This document shows, in pieces, positions 29,654 to 40,029 of a stretch of 64,000 bases of DNA. The DNA is taken from assembly GCF_013523125.1 (NCBI RefSeq), contig NZ_JAAMQJ010000002.1:186001-250000 (forward strand). The letters run 5' to 3'. Both the position numbers and the translations under genes were made by a program. The notes below the pieces were generated by a model, which ran no database searches, was not told the DNA's origin, and was given only the letters and a program-made list of their open reading frames with translations. This DNA is from Pseudomonas entomophila (GTDB lineage: Bacteria; Pseudomonadota; Gammaproteobacteria; Pseudomonadales; Pseudomonadaceae). Positions within the stretch are counted from its first letter, which is position 1. Each line of letters starts with the position of its first letter.

Positions 29654-30295
29654 ATGCAGCCGTATCAGCGCGACTTCATCCGTTTTGCCATCGATCGGGG
29701 CGTGCTGCGCTTCGGTGAATTCACCCTGAAATCGGGGCGTACCAGCCCGTACTTCTTCAACGCTGGCCTGTTCAACAGCGGTTCGGCCCTGGCCGAACTG
29801 GGCCGTTGCTACGCCGCCGCGATCGTCGACAGCAAGATTGCGTTCGACGTCCTGTTCGGCCCGGCCTACAAGGGCATTCCGCTGGCGGCGACCACGGCCG
29901 TCGCGCTGGCTGACCAGCACCAGCACGACGTGCCCTGGTGCTTCAACCGCAAGGAAGCCAAGGACCACGGTGAGGGCGGTAGCCTGGTCGGGGCCCCGCT
30001 GGCCGGCGACGTGCTGATCATCGACGACGTGATCACCGCCGGTACGGCGATCCGCGAAGTCATGCAGATCATCCAGGCCCAGCAGGCGCGCGCCGCCGGC
30101 GTGCTGATCGCGCTCAACCGCGAAGAGCGTGGCAATGGCGAGCTGTCGGCCATCCAGGAAGTGGAGCGCGATTTCGGTATCCCGGTGGTCAGCATCGTTT
30201 CGCTGACCCAGGTGCTGGAGTTTTTGGCCGACGATCCGCAGCTCAAGCAGCACCTGCCTGCCGTCGAAGCCTACCGGGCGCAGTACGGGATCTGA
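29654..30295 (+). CDS. pyrE: Orotate phosphoribosyltransferase
   Basis: 213 residues. It converts orotate and PRPP to OMP in pyrimidine synthesis. The PRPP-binding motif [13 protein letters not shown] is at about 122, the catalytic loop [13 protein letters not shown] at about 98, and [11 protein letters not shown] at about 70. The start has a weak ribosome-binding site (GGGACC). A strong terminator follows 17 bp after the stop. Confidence 0.97.
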   Translation: MQPYQRDFIRFAIDRGVLRFGEFTLKSGRTSPYFFNAGLFNSGSALAELGRCYAAAIVDSKIAFDVLFGPAYKGIPLAATTAVALADQHQHDVPWCFNRKEAKDHGEGGSLVGAPLAGDVLIIDDVITAGTAIREVMQIIQAQQARAAGVLIALNREERGNGELSAIQEVERDFGIPVVSIVSLTQVLEFLADDPQLKQHLPAVEAYRAQYGI

Positions 30296-30311
30296 TCCTG
30301 ACCGGGTAACG

Positions 30312-30342
30312 AAAAAGGCGACCTCTTGCAGGTCGCCTTTTT
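30312..30342 (+). terminator. Rho-independent terminator of pyrE
   Basis: AAAAAGGCGACCT (30312-30324), a short loop, and AGGTCGCCTTTTT form a GC-rich stem flanked by A- and T-runs. It can act in both directions and also closes the lipoprotein cassette that converges from the right. Confidence 0.93.
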
Positions 30343-30394
30343 GTTGGCCTCTCCCATGGCTCGGCCAGGCAAGGCGCGGCGCCTGGAGCCGGGG

Positions 30395-31054
30395 TCAGTC
30401 GGTCCCGTACTTGGGCGATCTTGGTCCGTACAGGAGGCCCCCGTTCGGATTCGGCGTCAGCAGGCGTGCGCTTGTCATGCCAGCGATAGGGTAGCCCGCA
30501 TCTTCCTGGACGCTGCTGACGATCTGGTTGACCGCGGCCACGATCAACATGCCGATCAGGCTGCTCTGACCCTGCTGGTTTTCCTGGCTGGAAGCCGTGG
30601 CTTGGCCGGTCCAGAGCGTGGTCCCGGTCTTCAGATCGACCAGCTTGGCCTGGGCGGTGACGATGGTCGCGCTGCTCAACACCATGTAACGCGTGCCGTA
30701 GTCGGACACGGTCACGTACACGCCAGCGTCCGCCCCGAAGATCTCATGCAGTTTGGTCGTGGGCAGTTGCTGGATGTCCCCGGCCGTGGTCATGCCATTC
30801 TGGCGGAAGGTTTCGTCGACCAGCGCCACGGGCATCACGTAGTAGCCTGCCTCGGCCAAGGGGTACGTGGCCTGTGACAGCATGCTGTAGGTCGCTTTCA
30901 CATCCGGCGATTCGTTCAGGGGCGGCAGAATCAGGATCGATTTTGGCCGGCTCTGTTTGTACGCCGAGTAATCGACGGTCTGGCGTTGTGCGCAGCCTGC
31001 CAGTAGTGTCAGCGCGCAGAGCGCGGCGATCAGTGAGGTTACGCGCGCGATCAT
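30395..31054 (-). CDS. GNA1162-type (DUF799) lipoprotein
   Basis: 219 residues. Signal peptide with lipobox LTLLAGC, Cys about residue 21. The mature part matches the DUF799/GNA1162 pattern (SILILPPLNESPDVKATYSML, GADAGVYVTVSDYGTRY, AKLVDLKTGTTLWTG). Members are outer-membrane-associated lipoproteins related to TolB/CsgG-type folds. It overlaps the DUF4810 gene by four bases (ATGA) and is last of a three-gene lipoprotein unit. Confidence 0.88.
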   Translation of the reverse strand: MIARVTSLIAALCALTLLAGCAQRQTVDYSAYKQSRPKSILILPPLNESPDVKATYSMLSQATYPLAEAGYYVMPVALVDETFRQNGMTTAGDIQQLPTTKLHEIFGADAGVYVTVSDYGTRYMVLSSATIVTAQAKLVDLKTGTTLWTGQATASSQENQQGQSSLIGMLIVAAVNQIVSSVQEDAGYPIAGMTSARLLTPNPNGGLLYGPRSPKYGTD

Positions 31055-31419
31055 GGCTTGGCCGCCTTGGTGGCATTGTTCATCAGAAAGTCCATGTAGG
31101 TCGCCGATTCCGGGAACAGCGCTTTTTCCGTACGCAGCTGCTGCATCATCTGGTCATCCTTACCCAGGCTGGAGTACAGCAGCCCCAGCTGCGCGTGATA
31201 ACCCGGGGGAACGGCACCGTTCTTGGCCTTGATCTTTTCCAGGTCGCGTTCCAGTGCGATGGCCTGGGCCTCTTTGGACTCGCCCTTGAAGTAGCCGTAC
31301 ACCTGGGGTTGGTAGCTTTCCCACTGGTACAGCGGTTTGGGCGCATTGCAGCCGGTCAGCAGAAGGCTGCCCAGCACGAGGCCTGCGTATCGACGCAGGC
31401 CGGGAAGGGTGATGCTCAT
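31051..31419 (-). CDS. DUF4810 lipoprotein
   Basis: 122 residues from the ATG at 31419 behind GGAGAGG sequence on the minus strand (CGATGAG context). Lipobox SLLLTGC, Cys about residue 24. Conserved core YQWESYQPQVYGYFKG and the TPR-like HAQLGLLYSSLGKDDQMMQQLRTEKALFPES. It lies between the CsgG-like and GNA1162 genes, coupled to the latter by a four-base overlap. Function unknown; the trio is conserved together in many Gram-negative bacteria as I recall. Confidence 0.86.
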   Translation of the reverse strand: MSITLPGLRRYAGLVLGSLLLTGCNAPKPLYQWESYQPQVYGYFKGESKEAQAIALERDLEKIKAKNGAVPPGYHAQLGLLYSSLGKDDQMMQQLRTEKALFPESATYMDFLMNNATKAAKP

Positions 31420-31448
31420 CGGAGAGGTCCTTTCGCCAGGAAGGTTTG

Positions 31449-32129
31449 TCAGTGGGCGCGTGGGTTCCACTGGCCGTTTTCGACGGCCGCGACCAGCTTG
31501 TTGACGGCCTCGCGCATGGCCAGGTCGAGCACCTTGCCATTGAGCGTCGAATCGTAGCTGGCCGTGCCGCCGAAACCGATGATTTCGCGGTTGGACAGGG
31601 CGTACTCGCCTGCGCCCTGGCTCGAGTAGACGACTTCGGACGTGTCGATGTCGACGATATTGAGTGCCACCTTGGCATAGGCGATCTGCGTCTTGCCACG
31701 GCCCAGAATGCCGAACAGCTGGTGATCGCCGACTTCCTTGCGGCCAAATTCGGTCACATCGCCGGTCACCACGAAGTCGGCGCCCTTCAGGCGCTGGGCC
31801 TGACTCTTGATCGTGGCTTCACGTTGCGTCTCGTTCATGTTGTCGCGATCGAGCACGTTGAAGCGCTGGGTCTGTTGCAGGTGCGTGATGAGGATGGTCT
31901 TGGCCTGGCTGCCGAGTCGATCGACACCGTCGGAGAAGATGCCGCGCATGTAGCTGGAGCGATTGTCGAACTTGCCGACGGCGATCGGTGCGCGCATGCC
32001 GCTGTAAGGGCGGCTGACGCTCTCGACCTGTTGTACGGCAATGGCGGTGGAGGTTTCGGTGGCGCAGCCGGCGATGGACCCGACAGCCAAGGCAGCTGCC
32101 AGCACGAGTCCTTGTGATGCGTATTTCAC
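31449..32129 (-). CDS. CsgG/HfaB-type curli-assembly-like lipoprotein
   Basis: 226 residues from a GTG at 32129 preceded by AGGAG at good spacing; longer upstream frames are rejected. Lipobox VGSIAGC. The mature protein follows CsgG (APIAVGKFDNRSSY, LGSQAKTILITHLQQTQRFNVLDRDNM, GADFVVTGDVTEFG, VALNIVDIDTSEVVYSSQG). CsgG itself forms an outer-membrane secretion pore; here no curlin gene is nearby, so an envelope role with the two partner lipoproteins is likelier. First gene of the unit. Confidence 0.9.
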   Translation of the reverse strand: MKYASQGLVLAAALAVGSIAGCATETSTAIAVQQVESVSRPYSGMRAPIAVGKFDNRSSYMRGIFSDGVDRLGSQAKTILITHLQQTQRFNVLDRDNMNETQREATIKSQAQRLKGADFVVTGDVTEFGRKEVGDHQLFGILGRGKTQIAYAKVALNIVDIDTSEVVYSSQGAGEYALSNREIIGFGGTASYDSTLNGKVLDLAMREAVNKLVAAVENGQWNPRAH

Positions 32130-32300
32130 GCAGTGTCTCCTAGAGATGGATCGGATTCCAACAGAGTAGGCATTTTGCCATATCCGCCGCGGAAAGCCTC
32201 TAGGCGATCGAGCCTTCTCCTGTGCGGCCACGTGCAGGATAGGCGGAGTGTGAGCGGTCGAGCCTGCGCTGACAGGGTCGGCGCAGGCTGAACGGGACGC

Positions 32301-33236
<936 letters not shown>

Positions 33237-34634
33237 TCAGAATGGCAGGCGCAAGTCGGGGGCGACCTGCAGCAGCTGCGTGCGGAAAATGGCCTGGATA
33301 CGACGAAGCTCGGCCTCGTCGTCGGCCTCGAAGCGCAACACCAGCACCGGCGTGGTGTTGGAGGCACGCACCAGACCCCAGCCGTGGGCATAGTCGACGC
33401 GAATGCCATCAAGGGTGGTCAAGGTGGCTTCACCCCAGTCGGCATCGCGCTTCAGCGCTTCAATGATGCTGAATTTACCCTCGTCGGTCACATCGATGTT
33501 GAGTTCCGGCGTGGCCATGTCACTGGGAAACGCCGCGAACAGCGTATCGGCATCGACGCCGCTGTGCGACAGGATCTCCAGCAGGCGTGCGGCGCTGTAG
33601 AGGCCATCGTCGAAGCCGTACCAGCGCTCCTGGATGAACAGGTGCCCGCTCATTTCGCCGGCCAGCAGCGCGCCGGTCTGCTTGAGCTTCTTCTTCATCA
33701 GCGAATGGCCGGTCTTCCACATCGTGGCGCGTCCGCCCAGCCCTTCGATGAGCGCGATCAGCCGACGCGTGCATTTGACGTCGAAGAGGATCTCGGCGCC
33801 CGGGTTGCGTTGCAGCACGTCCTGGGCGAACAGCATCAGCAGGCGGTCCGGGTAGACGATCTGGCCCTGCGGGGTTACCACGCCGACCCGGTCGGCATCG
33901 CCATCGAAGGCAATGCCCAGGTCCGCGCCGGTGTCGCGCACGGACGCGATCAGGTCCTGCAGGTTCTCGGGCTTGCCGGGGTCGGGATGATGGTGGGGGA
34001 AGTAGCCGTCGACCTCGCAGAACAGCGGCACGACCTCGCAGCCGAGGCGTTCGAACAGCGCCGGGGCGATCACCCCGGCCACGCCGTTGCCGCAATCCAT
34101 GACGATCTTCAAGGGCTTGGCCAATGTGACGTCGGCGAGGATCCGCGCGCTGTAGCGCTCCAGCAGGTCGACCTGCTCGACATGGCCCTGACCGGCGCTG
34201 AGGTCGTCGTCGCGCACGCGCTGCAGCAGCGCCTGGATCTGTTCGTCCGCCAACGTGTCACCGGCGATGACGATCTTGAAGCCGTTGTAGTCGGGCGGGT
34301 TGTGGCTGCCGGTCAGCATGATGGCGGAGGTGCCTTCCAGCACGTGGGCCGCGTAGTACAGCGTCGGCGTCGGCACCATGCCCAGGTCGCTGACCTGGCA
34401 ACCTGCATCGACCAGGCCCTGGATCAACGGCCCCACCAACAGTGGGCCGGACAGGCGACCGTCGCGGCCGACCGACACCTTCGCCTCGCCCTGGGCGAGA
34501 CTCTGCGCGCCGATGGCTCGCCCGATCCAGTAGGCGACGTCGGGGGTCAGCGTGCTGCCGACCACGCCGCGGATGTCATAGGCGCGAAAGATGCTGGCAG
34601 GCAGCGCGGGCGGGCGGGGAGCGCAGTCGGTCAT
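33237..34634 (-). CDS. algC: Phosphomannomutase/phosphoglucomutase AlgC
   Basis: 465 residues from the ATG at 34634 (MTDCAPRPPALPASIFRAYDIRG). The active-site phosphoserine is in TGSHNPPDYNG, the Mg loop is DGDADRVG, the sugar-binding loop is GEMSGHLF, and the phosphate-binding loop is RASNTTPVLVLRF. It interconverts mannose and glucose 6- and 1-phosphates for alginate, LPS core and rhamnolipid precursors. It lies between dut (99 bp) and argB. Confidence 0.97.
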   Translation of the reverse strand: MTDCAPRPPALPASIFRAYDIRGVVGSTLTPDVAYWIGRAIGAQSLAQGEAKVSVGRDGRLSGPLLVGPLIQGLVDAGCQVSDLGMVPTPTLYYAAHVLEGTSAIMLTGSHNPPDYNGFKIVIAGDTLADEQIQALLQRVRDDDLSAGQGHVEQVDLLERYSARILADVTLAKPLKIVMDCGNGVAGVIAPALFERLGCEVVPLFCEVDGYFPHHHPDPGKPENLQDLIASVRDTGADLGIAFDGDADRVGVVTPQGQIVYPDRLLMLFAQDVLQRNPGAEILFDVKCTRRLIALIEGLGGRATMWKTGHSLMKKKLKQTGALLAGEMSGHLFIQERWYGFDDGLYSAARLLEILSHSGVDADTLFAAFPSDMATPELNIDVTDEGKFSIIEALKRDADWGEATLTTLDGIRVDYAHGWGLVRASNTTPVLVLRFEADDEAELRRIQAIFRTQLLQVAPDLRLPF

Positions 34635-34733
34635 GAGCGATTCCAGTCGGCAAGGGCGGTGGCCCTGGGGCATGGCACGCGTTGGACGACGAAGCGCTGG
34701 TCGAGTTCGCCGTCCCTGCGAACCGTCATCGGG

Positions 34734-35189
34734 TCAGCGGGTGCCGGAGTGGCCGAAGCCGCCGGTGCCACGCTGGGTTTCGTCGAAGGCCTCGACCAGC
34801 TCGAACTGTGCCTGGACCACGGGTACCAGCACCAGCTGGGCGATACGCTCGCCGACGGTGAGCGTGAAGGGGGTCTGGCCGCGGTTCCAGCAGGACACCA
34901 TCAGCTCACCCTGGTAGTCGGAGTCGATCAGGCCGACCAGGTTGCCGAGCACGATCCCGTGCTTATGGCCCAGGCCCGAGCGCGGCAGGATCAGCGCGGC
35001 CAGGCCCGGATCGCCGATGTAGACCGACAGCCCGGTCGGGATCAGCAGGGTCTGTCCTGGCTCCAGAACGGTGTCCTGGGGCAGCAGTGCGCGCAGGTCC
35101 AGCCCGGCCGAGCCCGGCGTGGCGTACTGCGGAAGAGGGAAGTCGCGACCCAGGCGGGGGTCGAGGATCTTGGCTTGAAGAGCGTGCAT
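34734..35189 (-). CDS. dut: dUTP diphosphatase
   Basis: 151 residues, homotrimeric dUTPase with the five motifs in order: [44 protein letters not shown] and the C-terminal [11 protein letters not shown] arm. It hydrolyses dUTP to keep uracil out of DNA and supplies dUMP. Its start is five bases after the coaBC stop, so the genes are co-transcribed. Confidence 0.97.
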   Translation of the reverse strand: MHALQAKILDPRLGRDFPLPQYATPGSAGLDLRALLPQDTVLEPGQTLLIPTGLSVYIGDPGLAALILPRSGLGHKHGIVLGNLVGLIDSDYQGELMVSCWNRGQTPFTLTVGERIAQLVLVPVVQAQFELVEAFDETQRGTGGFGHSGTR

Positions 35190-35194
35190 GTAAC

Positions 35195-36406
35195 CTATTG
35201 AACCTGGTTGAGCCGTTCGGCGATGAAGGCGACCAGCTGGCGAGCGATCTTGCCCTTGCTGGTCTGCGCGAAAAGAGTCTGGTGTTGCTGACGGTCGATG
35301 ACGGTCAGGGCATTTTCCTCGCTGTTGAAGCCGATGCTGGGGTTGGCCACGTCATTGGCGACGATCAGGTCGAGGTTCTTGTCCTTGAGCTTGCGCGTCG
35401 CATAGTCGAGCAGGTGCTCGGTCTCGGCGGCGAAGCCCACGCTGAACGGCCGATCCGGGCGCCCCGCGAGGGTGGCGAGGATATCGGGATTGCGCACCAT
35501 CTGCAGCAACAGACCGTCGCCGGTCGTAGGATCTTTCTTGAGTTTTTGCGCGGCAACGACTTCAGGACGGTAGTCCGCGACCGCCGCCGAGGCGATCAGC
35601 AGGTCGCAAGGCATGGCTGCCTCGCAGGCCGCGAGCATGTCCCGCGCGCTCACCACGTCGATGCGGGTCACGCGATCGGGGGTCGGCAGGTGCACGGGGC
35701 CCGTGACGAGGGTCACCCGAGCACCGGCTTCGGCCGCCGCTTCGGCCAGTGCGAAGCCCATTTTCCCCGAGCTATGATTGGTGATGTAGCGCACCGGGTC
35801 GATGTTTTCCTGCGTCGGGCCGGCCGTGATCAGCACGTGCCGCCCGGTCAGCGCCTGGCGCTGGAAGCTTTCTGCAGCCAGCCAGGCCAGTTCGGTGGGC
35901 TCGAGCATGCGGCCCAGCCCGACGTCGCCACAGGCCTGGCTGCCGGAGGCCGGTCCGAACACCTGCAGGCCTCGGCGTTGCAGCAGGTCGAGGTTGGCCT
36001 GGGTCGCCGGGTCGCGCCACATCGCCTGGTTCATCGCCGGCGCCACGGCGACGGCGGCGTCGGTGGCCAGGACCAGGGTCGTCAGCAGGTCGTCGGCCAT
36101 GCCCTGGGCCAGGCGGGCCAGCAGGTCGGCCGTGGCCGGGGCGATCAGCACCAGGTCGGCCCACTTGGCCAGCTCGATATGGCCCATCGCGGCTTCGGCG
36201 GCAGGGTCGAGCAGGTCCAGGTGCACCGGGTGGCCGGACAGTGCCTGCAAGGTCAGGGGGGTGATGAACTCGGCCCCGCCGCGGGTCATGACGACGCGCA
36301 CCTGGGCGCCGTGTTCGAGGAGTCGGCGAATCAGCTCGGCGCTTTTGTAGGCGGCGATGCCGCCCCCTACGCCGAGAACGATGCGCTTGCGATACAGCCG
36401 CTGCAT
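35195..36406 (-). CDS. coaBC: Bifunctional CoaBC (phosphopantothenoylcysteine synthetase/decarboxylase)
   Basis: 403 residues from the ATG at 36406. The N-terminal CoaC flavodecarboxylase (about 1-190) has [11 protein letters not shown] and the PAMNQAMW substrate loop. The C-terminal CoaB synthetase (about 190-400) has the [15 protein letters not shown] nucleotide motif. It carries out two consecutive steps of coenzyme A synthesis. Divergent from radC across 127 bp; dut follows. Confidence 0.96.
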   Translation of the reverse strand: MQRLYRKRIVLGVGGGIAAYKSAELIRRLLEHGAQVRVVMTRGGAEFITPLTLQALSGHPVHLDLLDPAAEAAMGHIELAKWADLVLIAPATADLLARLAQGMADDLLTTLVLATDAAVAVAPAMNQAMWRDPATQANLDLLQRRGLQVFGPASGSQACGDVGLGRMLEPTELAWLAAESFQRQALTGRHVLITAGPTQENIDPVRYITNHSSGKMGFALAEAAAEAGARVTLVTGPVHLPTPDRVTRIDVVSARDMLAACEAAMPCDLLIASAAVADYRPEVVAAQKLKKDPTTGDGLLLQMVRNPDILATLAGRPDRPFSVGFAAETEHLLDYATRKLKDKNLDLIVANDVANPSIGFNSEENALTVIDRQQHQTLFAQTSKGKIARQLVAFIAERLNQVQ

Positions 36407-36533
36407 AGGCCTGCCTTTTGTTCCAGTAGAAGCGTGCGACGACGATGGTTGCCTGCGGCAGATCGTCACATGAACGAGCGGACTAGATTAACACAGCGCC
36501 TGGAGGCGCCGTAGCGACATGCAGGGAGGGGGC

Positions 36534-37220
36534 ATGAATATCAGGGAATGGCCATTGCGCGAGCGGCCTCGGGAGAAGTTGCTGCAGCATGGCGCGTCGC
36601 AGCTGTCGGACGCCGAGTTGCTGGCGGTGTTCCTGGGCTCGGGTGTGAAGGGCTGCAACGTGGTCGACCTGGCGCGGCGGCTGCTGCGCCGCTTCGGCAG
36701 CCTACGCCAGTTGCTCGAGGCCGACCGTGAGGCGTTCTTGGGCGAGGCCGGGCTCGGTCCGGTCAGGTACTCGCAATTGCAGGCGATGCTGGAGATCGGG
36801 CGGCGCCACCTGGCCGAATCCATCGAGCGTGAATCGGCCCTGGAAGGCCCGCATGCGGTCCGCCGTTACCTCAAGTCCAGGCTGCGCCACGAGGCCAGCG
36901 AAGTCTTCGCCTGCCTGTTCCTGGATACACGGCATCGGCCGTTGGCATTCGAGGTGCTGTTTCGCGGATCGATCGATCGCGCCAACGTGTACCCACGTGA
37001 GGTGGTCAGGCGTTCGCTGGCGCACAATTGTGCGGCGCTGATCCTGTGCCACAACCATCCCTCCGGCAACCCCGAGCCCAGCCGCGAGGACGTCCAGCTC
37101 ACCCATGTGCTGCGCGACGCCCTCAAGCTGATCGACGTGCGGATCCTCGATCACATCATCGTGGGCGAGGGCGAACCGCTGTCGATGGTCGAGCAGGGTT
37201 GGCTCAGCGGGTCACCGTGA
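36534..37220 (+). CDS. radC: RadC family (JAB/MPN) protein
   Basis: 228 residues from the ATG at 36534 behind AGGGAGGGG; an ATG five codons upstream is less likely. Helix-hairpin-helix-like N-terminus (about 20-95), then an MPN/JAB metalloprotease-like domain with the zinc ligands [15 protein letters not shown]. Despite its name a DNA repair role is not established. Its 3' end overlaps the converging peptide-binding gene by 17 bp. Confidence 0.95.
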   Translation: MNIREWPLRERPREKLLQHGASQLSDAELLAVFLGSGVKGCNVVDLARRLLRRFGSLRQLLEADREAFLGEAGLGPVRYSQLQAMLEIGRRHLAESIERESALEGPHAVRRYLKSRLRHEASEVFACLFLDTRHRPLAFEVLFRGSIDRANVYPREVVRRSLAHNCAALILCHNHPSGNPEPSREDVQLTHVLRDALKLIDVRILDHIIVGEGEPLSMVEQGWLSGSP

Positions 37221-38793
37221 CCTTGGACAGGTCGAGTCGACCGAACGGGCTGACGGCATAGCCTGTGACGCCCTGGCGCGTGAGGCTGGCGGCAGTGGGA
37301 TGGGCCAGCGGCAACCAGAGCGCCTGCTGTTGAATCAGCGTCTGGGCCTGTTGGTACAGGCGACTGCGCACGCTCTGGTCGTTGGTGGTTCGACCGGCAT
37401 TGATCAGCTGGTCCAGGCGGCTGTCGCAATAGCGGGCGAAGTTGGTGCCGGAGGTGACTGCCGCGCAGGAGAATTGCGGCGTGAGGAAGTTGTCCGGGTC
37501 CCCGTTGTCGCCGGCCCAGCCCATGAACAGCAAATCATGCTCGCCCTGCTTGGCCCGACGGATCAGCTCGCCCCATTCGATCACGCGGATCTCGGCCTTG
37601 ATGCCGACCTTGGCCAGGTCGGCCTGCACCATCTGTGCGCCCAGGTTGGGGTTGGGGTTGAGCAGGCTGCCCGACGGTCGCGTCCACAGGGTCGTGGTGA
37701 AGCCGTCGGGCAGGCCCGCCTTGGCCAGCAGGCGCTTGGCCTTCTCCACGTCGGTCGGGTACCCCGGCAGGTGCTCGGCATAGCTCCAGGTATTGGGCGG
37801 GTAAGGGCCGGTGGCCGCGATGGCAGTGTCCTCGAACACCGCCTTCAGGTAGCTGTCCCGGTCGAACGCCAGGTTGATGGCCTGACGGACTTCAGGCTTG
37901 TCCAAGGGCGGGTGCTGGGTATTGAGGGCGACGAACGCCGTCATGAACGCCGGTGTGCTTTCGACCTTCAGGTCCGGCAGCTGCTTGGCATCGGCGATGT
38001 CCAGCGGCTTGGGCGACAGGGCGATCTGGCACTCGTTGCGCTTGAGTTTCTGCAGCCGGACGTTGGCGTCCGGCGTGATGGCGAAGATCAGCGGATCGAC
38101 GGCGGGCTTGCCGCCGAAGTAACCCGGGTTGGCACGGTAGCGGACCACGGCATCCTTCTGGAACCGCTGGAACACGAAAGGCCCGGTGCCGATGGGCTGG
38201 GTGTTGAGCTTTTCCGGCGTGCCGGCCTTGAGCAACTGGTCGGCGTACTCGGCCGAGTAGATCGAGGCGAAGCCCATGCTCAGCGTCGCCAGGAAGGTGG
38301 CGTCCGGGTGCGAGAGGGTGAAGCGCACCGTCGTGGGCGTCGGCGCATCGATGGCCTTGATCAGGCTGCCCAGTTGCAGCGATTGCGCATGGGGGTACCC
38401 GCCCGGCGCGCTCTTGTGCCAGGCATGGGCGGGGTAGAGCATGCGCTGGAAGCTGAACAGCACGTCGTCGGCGGTCAGCGGGCGCGTGGGCTTGAAATAG
38501 GACGTGGTGTGGAACTTCACCCCGTCGCGCAGCGTGAAGTCGTAGACCAGGCCATCGTCCGATACCGTCCAGCGTTGCGCCAGGCTGGGCACGACCTTGC
38601 CCTGGGCGGCATCGAACTCGACCAGGCGGTTCATCAGCACATCGGCCGAGGCATTGGTGGTGGTCAGCGAGTTGTACTGGACCACGTCGAAGCCTTCCGG
38701 GCTGGCCTCGGTGCAGACGCTCAGGGGCGCGGCCTGGACCAGCGCCGAGGCGAACAGGGAGGCGAACAGCAGGGGAAAGACGGCGCGACGCAT
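37204..38793 (-). CDS. ABC transporter peptide-binding protein (SBP_bac_5, DppA-like)
   Basis: 529 residues. Signal peptide 1-21 ending VQA-AP. The family 5 solute-binding fold starts [19 protein letters not shown], with [21 protein letters not shown] and the closing [21 protein letters not shown], the usual dipeptide/oligopeptide binding signature. No permease or ATPase genes lie beside it, so it is an orphan receptor that probably serves a transporter encoded elsewhere. Its stop lies inside the converging radC gene. Confidence 0.92.
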   Translation of the reverse strand: MRRAVFPLLFASLFASALVQAAPLSVCTEASPEGFDVVQYNSLTTTNASADVLMNRLVEFDAAQGKVVPSLAQRWTVSDDGLVYDFTLRDGVKFHTTSYFKPTRPLTADDVLFSFQRMLYPAHAWHKSAPGGYPHAQSLQLGSLIKAIDAPTPTTVRFTLSHPDATFLATLSMGFASIYSAEYADQLLKAGTPEKLNTQPIGTGPFVFQRFQKDAVVRYRANPGYFGGKPAVDPLIFAITPDANVRLQKLKRNECQIALSPKPLDIADAKQLPDLKVESTPAFMTAFVALNTQHPPLDKPEVRQAINLAFDRDSYLKAVFEDTAIAATGPYPPNTWSYAEHLPGYPTDVEKAKRLLAKAGLPDGFTTTLWTRPSGSLLNPNPNLGAQMVQADLAKVGIKAEIRVIEWGELIRRAKQGEHDLLFMGWAGDNGDPDNFLTPQFSCAAVTSGTNFARYCDSRLDQLINAGRTTNDQSVRSRLYQQAQTLIQQQALWLPLAHPTAASLTRQGVTGYAVSPFGRLDLSKVTVTR

Positions 38794-38978
38794 GGTGACT
38801 CCTTGACTGGTCAGTGGCCCATCTGCCAGAAGCAGTCTGGAAACGATGTAACCCTAGAGTGAGCATCGACAAAAGGCTACATCCATTTTTACAAATCGAC
38901 CGACGAACGGTGGGCATGGCTGCCGCCTTGCCGCTATGCTTACGGGCTCGCAGCTGTCGTCGCCTTGGCATGCCCCTG

Positions 38979-39007
38979 TTGTCGTGACCCGGTCTTTCTG
39001 GTATAAA
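38979..39007 (+). promoter_or_regulatory. Sigma-70-type promoter of rpmBG
   Basis: TTGTCG (38979-38984), a 17-bp spacer and TATAAA (39002-39007) form a good housekeeping promoter in the 361-bp gap upstream of rpmB. It leaves a leader of roughly 140 nt. The rest of the gap has no gene. Confidence 0.75.
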
Positions 39008-39110
39008 GCAGCGCTCTTTTCTAGGGGCTCGGCCTGTCGCTTCGGCGATTCCGGTCGATAAGACCTCGGAAAACACGGCGCCTGGCGCCAAAGACTGAGA
39101 GATTAAGCGG

Positions 39111-39129
39111 CCAACCCATGCCGGGTTGG
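39111..39129 (+). promoter_or_regulatory. Leader hairpin before rpmB
   Basis: CCAACCC (39111-39117), loop ATGCC, GGGTTGG (39123-39129): a perfect 7-bp stem ending 25 bp before the rpmB ATG. There is no T-run. A ribosomal-protein autoregulatory site is possible but unproven. Confidence 0.5.
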
Positions 39130-39154
39130 GCATGTGGTTTTAGAGGGCTGAGGC

Positions 39155-39391
39155 ATGTCGAGAGTCTGTCAAGTTACCGGTAAGGGTCCGGTAACGGGGA
39201 ACAACATTTCCCACGCAAACAACAAAACCCGTCGTCGTTTCCTGCCAAACCTGCAACATCACCGTTTCTGGGTTGAAGCCGAGAAGCGCTTCGTTCGTCT
39301 GCGCGTTTCCGCCAAGGGCATGCGCATCATCGACAAGCGTGGTATCGAAGTCGTGCTGTCCGAGCTGCGCGCTCGCGGCGAAAAGGTTTAA
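39155..39391 (+). CDS. rpmB: 50S ribosomal protein L28
   Basis: 78 residues, [17 protein letters not shown] then [17 protein letters not shown]: full-length bacterial L28. It has a single N-terminal Cys and lacks the Cys pair of zinc-binding forms. The start has a GAGG site. It is followed ten bases later by rpmG in the usual pair. Confidence 0.98.
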   Translation: MSRVCQVTGKGPVTGNNISHANNKTRRRFLPNLQHHRFWVEAEKRFVRLRVSAKGMRIIDKRGIEVVLSELRARGEKV

Positions 39392-39401
39392 GGAGACTGT
39401 C

Positions 39402-39557
39402 ATGCGTGAACTGATCCGTTTGGTGTCCAGCGCCGGTACCGGCCACTTCTACACCACCGACAAGAACAAGCGCACTACCCCGGACAAGATCGAGATCAAG
39501 AAATACGATCCGGTCGTCCGTAAGCACGTGACGTACAAGGAAGCCAAGATCAAGTAA
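39402..39557 (+). CDS. rpmG: 50S ribosomal protein L33
   Basis: 51 residues starting at the ATG at 39402 behind AAGGAG. Sequence [19 protein letters not shown], then [21 protein letters not shown]: the zinc-free L33 type. The open frame extends upstream inside rpmB but the ribosome-binding site decides this start. Ends the rpmBG operon before a strong terminator. Confidence 0.97.
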   Translation: MRELIRLVSSAGTGHFYTTDKNKRTTPDKIEIKKYDPVVRKHVTYKEAKIK

Positions 39558-39570
39558 TTGATCGGCGACC

Positions 39571-39603
39571 AAAAAAAACCGCATCCCAGGATGCGGTTTT
39601 TTT
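39571..39603. terminator. Bidirectional terminator between rpmG and first I78-like gene
   Basis: Eight A, CCGCATCC, loop CA, GGATGCGG (39589-39596), seven T. Perfect 8-bp stem, functional in both directions: it ends rpmBG on the plus strand and the small I78-like gene on the minus strand. Confidence 0.93.
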
Positions 39604-39621
39604 ATCTCTGGCGTTTGCGGC

Positions 39622-39822
39622 TCAATTGAACCTGAATCCAGTGATCATGCCTTCATCGACGACGATGAAGACCCTATCGGTACGACAGTCTTTGGTGGAA
39701 GGATCTTTAGGGCCTATGACGAGGGGCAGTCCGGTCAATTCGCGAATGTAGCATTTCACGCTATCGATGTAGGGGGTACCGATGAGGTGGTTGAGTGCCG
39801 TCTTGTCGACTTGATATGCCAT
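39622..39822 (-). CDS. I78-like small protein, copy 1
   Basis: 66 residues from the ATG at 39822 with AGAGGA upstream. It resembles the peptidase inhibitor I78 family (potato inhibitor I fold): LIGTPYIDSVKCYIRELTG, then VIGPKD and the closing CRTDRVFIVVDEGMITGFRF, in which RxDRVxVxVDExGxI is the family hallmark. Unlike exported I78 inhibitors it has no signal peptide, so it should stay in the cytoplasm; the target is unknown. It is a paralogue of the gene at 40030-40236, with matching promoter, leader and terminator. Confidence 0.8.
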   Translation of the reverse strand: MAYQVDKTALNHLIGTPYIDSVKCYIRELTGLPLVIGPKDPSTKDCRTDRVFIVVDEGMITGFRFN

Positions 39823-39839
39823 GAGGGTTCCTCTGTAGG

Positions 39840-39938
39840 GTGTCAGCCCAATGTCGGGCATGCTGATGATCGGTGTCATCGAGCCTGTCGTTGGCCTATC
39901 TAAATCTACGTCGAGAGCGATCCTCGCTAGGAAAAGCT
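39840..39938 (-). promoter_or_regulatory. Promoter and leader of I78-like copy 1
   Basis: On the minus strand, AGCTTTTCCT (39938-39929), 24 bp, then TTTAGATAGGCC (39904-39893) and a leader hairpin GCCC-GACATT-GGGC (39859-39846) just before the ribosome-binding site. The same blocks at the same 24-bp distance stand before copy 2. Conservation between the two copies, not consensus matching, is the evidence that they matter. Confidence 0.6.
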
Positions 39939-39984
39939 TACGTGCGCGCTCCGCAGGCCCAGCCTGAGTGGTGGAGCGGCGGCC

Positions 39985-40015
39985 AAAAAAAACCGTATCC
40001 TGAGATACGGTTTTT
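39985..40015. terminator. Terminator of I78-like copy 2
   Basis: Eight A, CCGTATC, loop CTGA, GATACGG (40004-40010), five T. Built like the terminator of copy 1 with compensatory base changes in the stem (CCGTATC against CCGCATC). It lies 14 bp past the stop of the gene at 40030. Confidence 0.9.
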
Positions 40016-40029
40016 CCGAGGCCTGCGGC

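Noticed and set aside
36534..37220. RadC as part of an anti-phage island
   Set aside because: Located in the conserved coaBC-dut neighbourhood with rpmBG downstream; housekeeping context.
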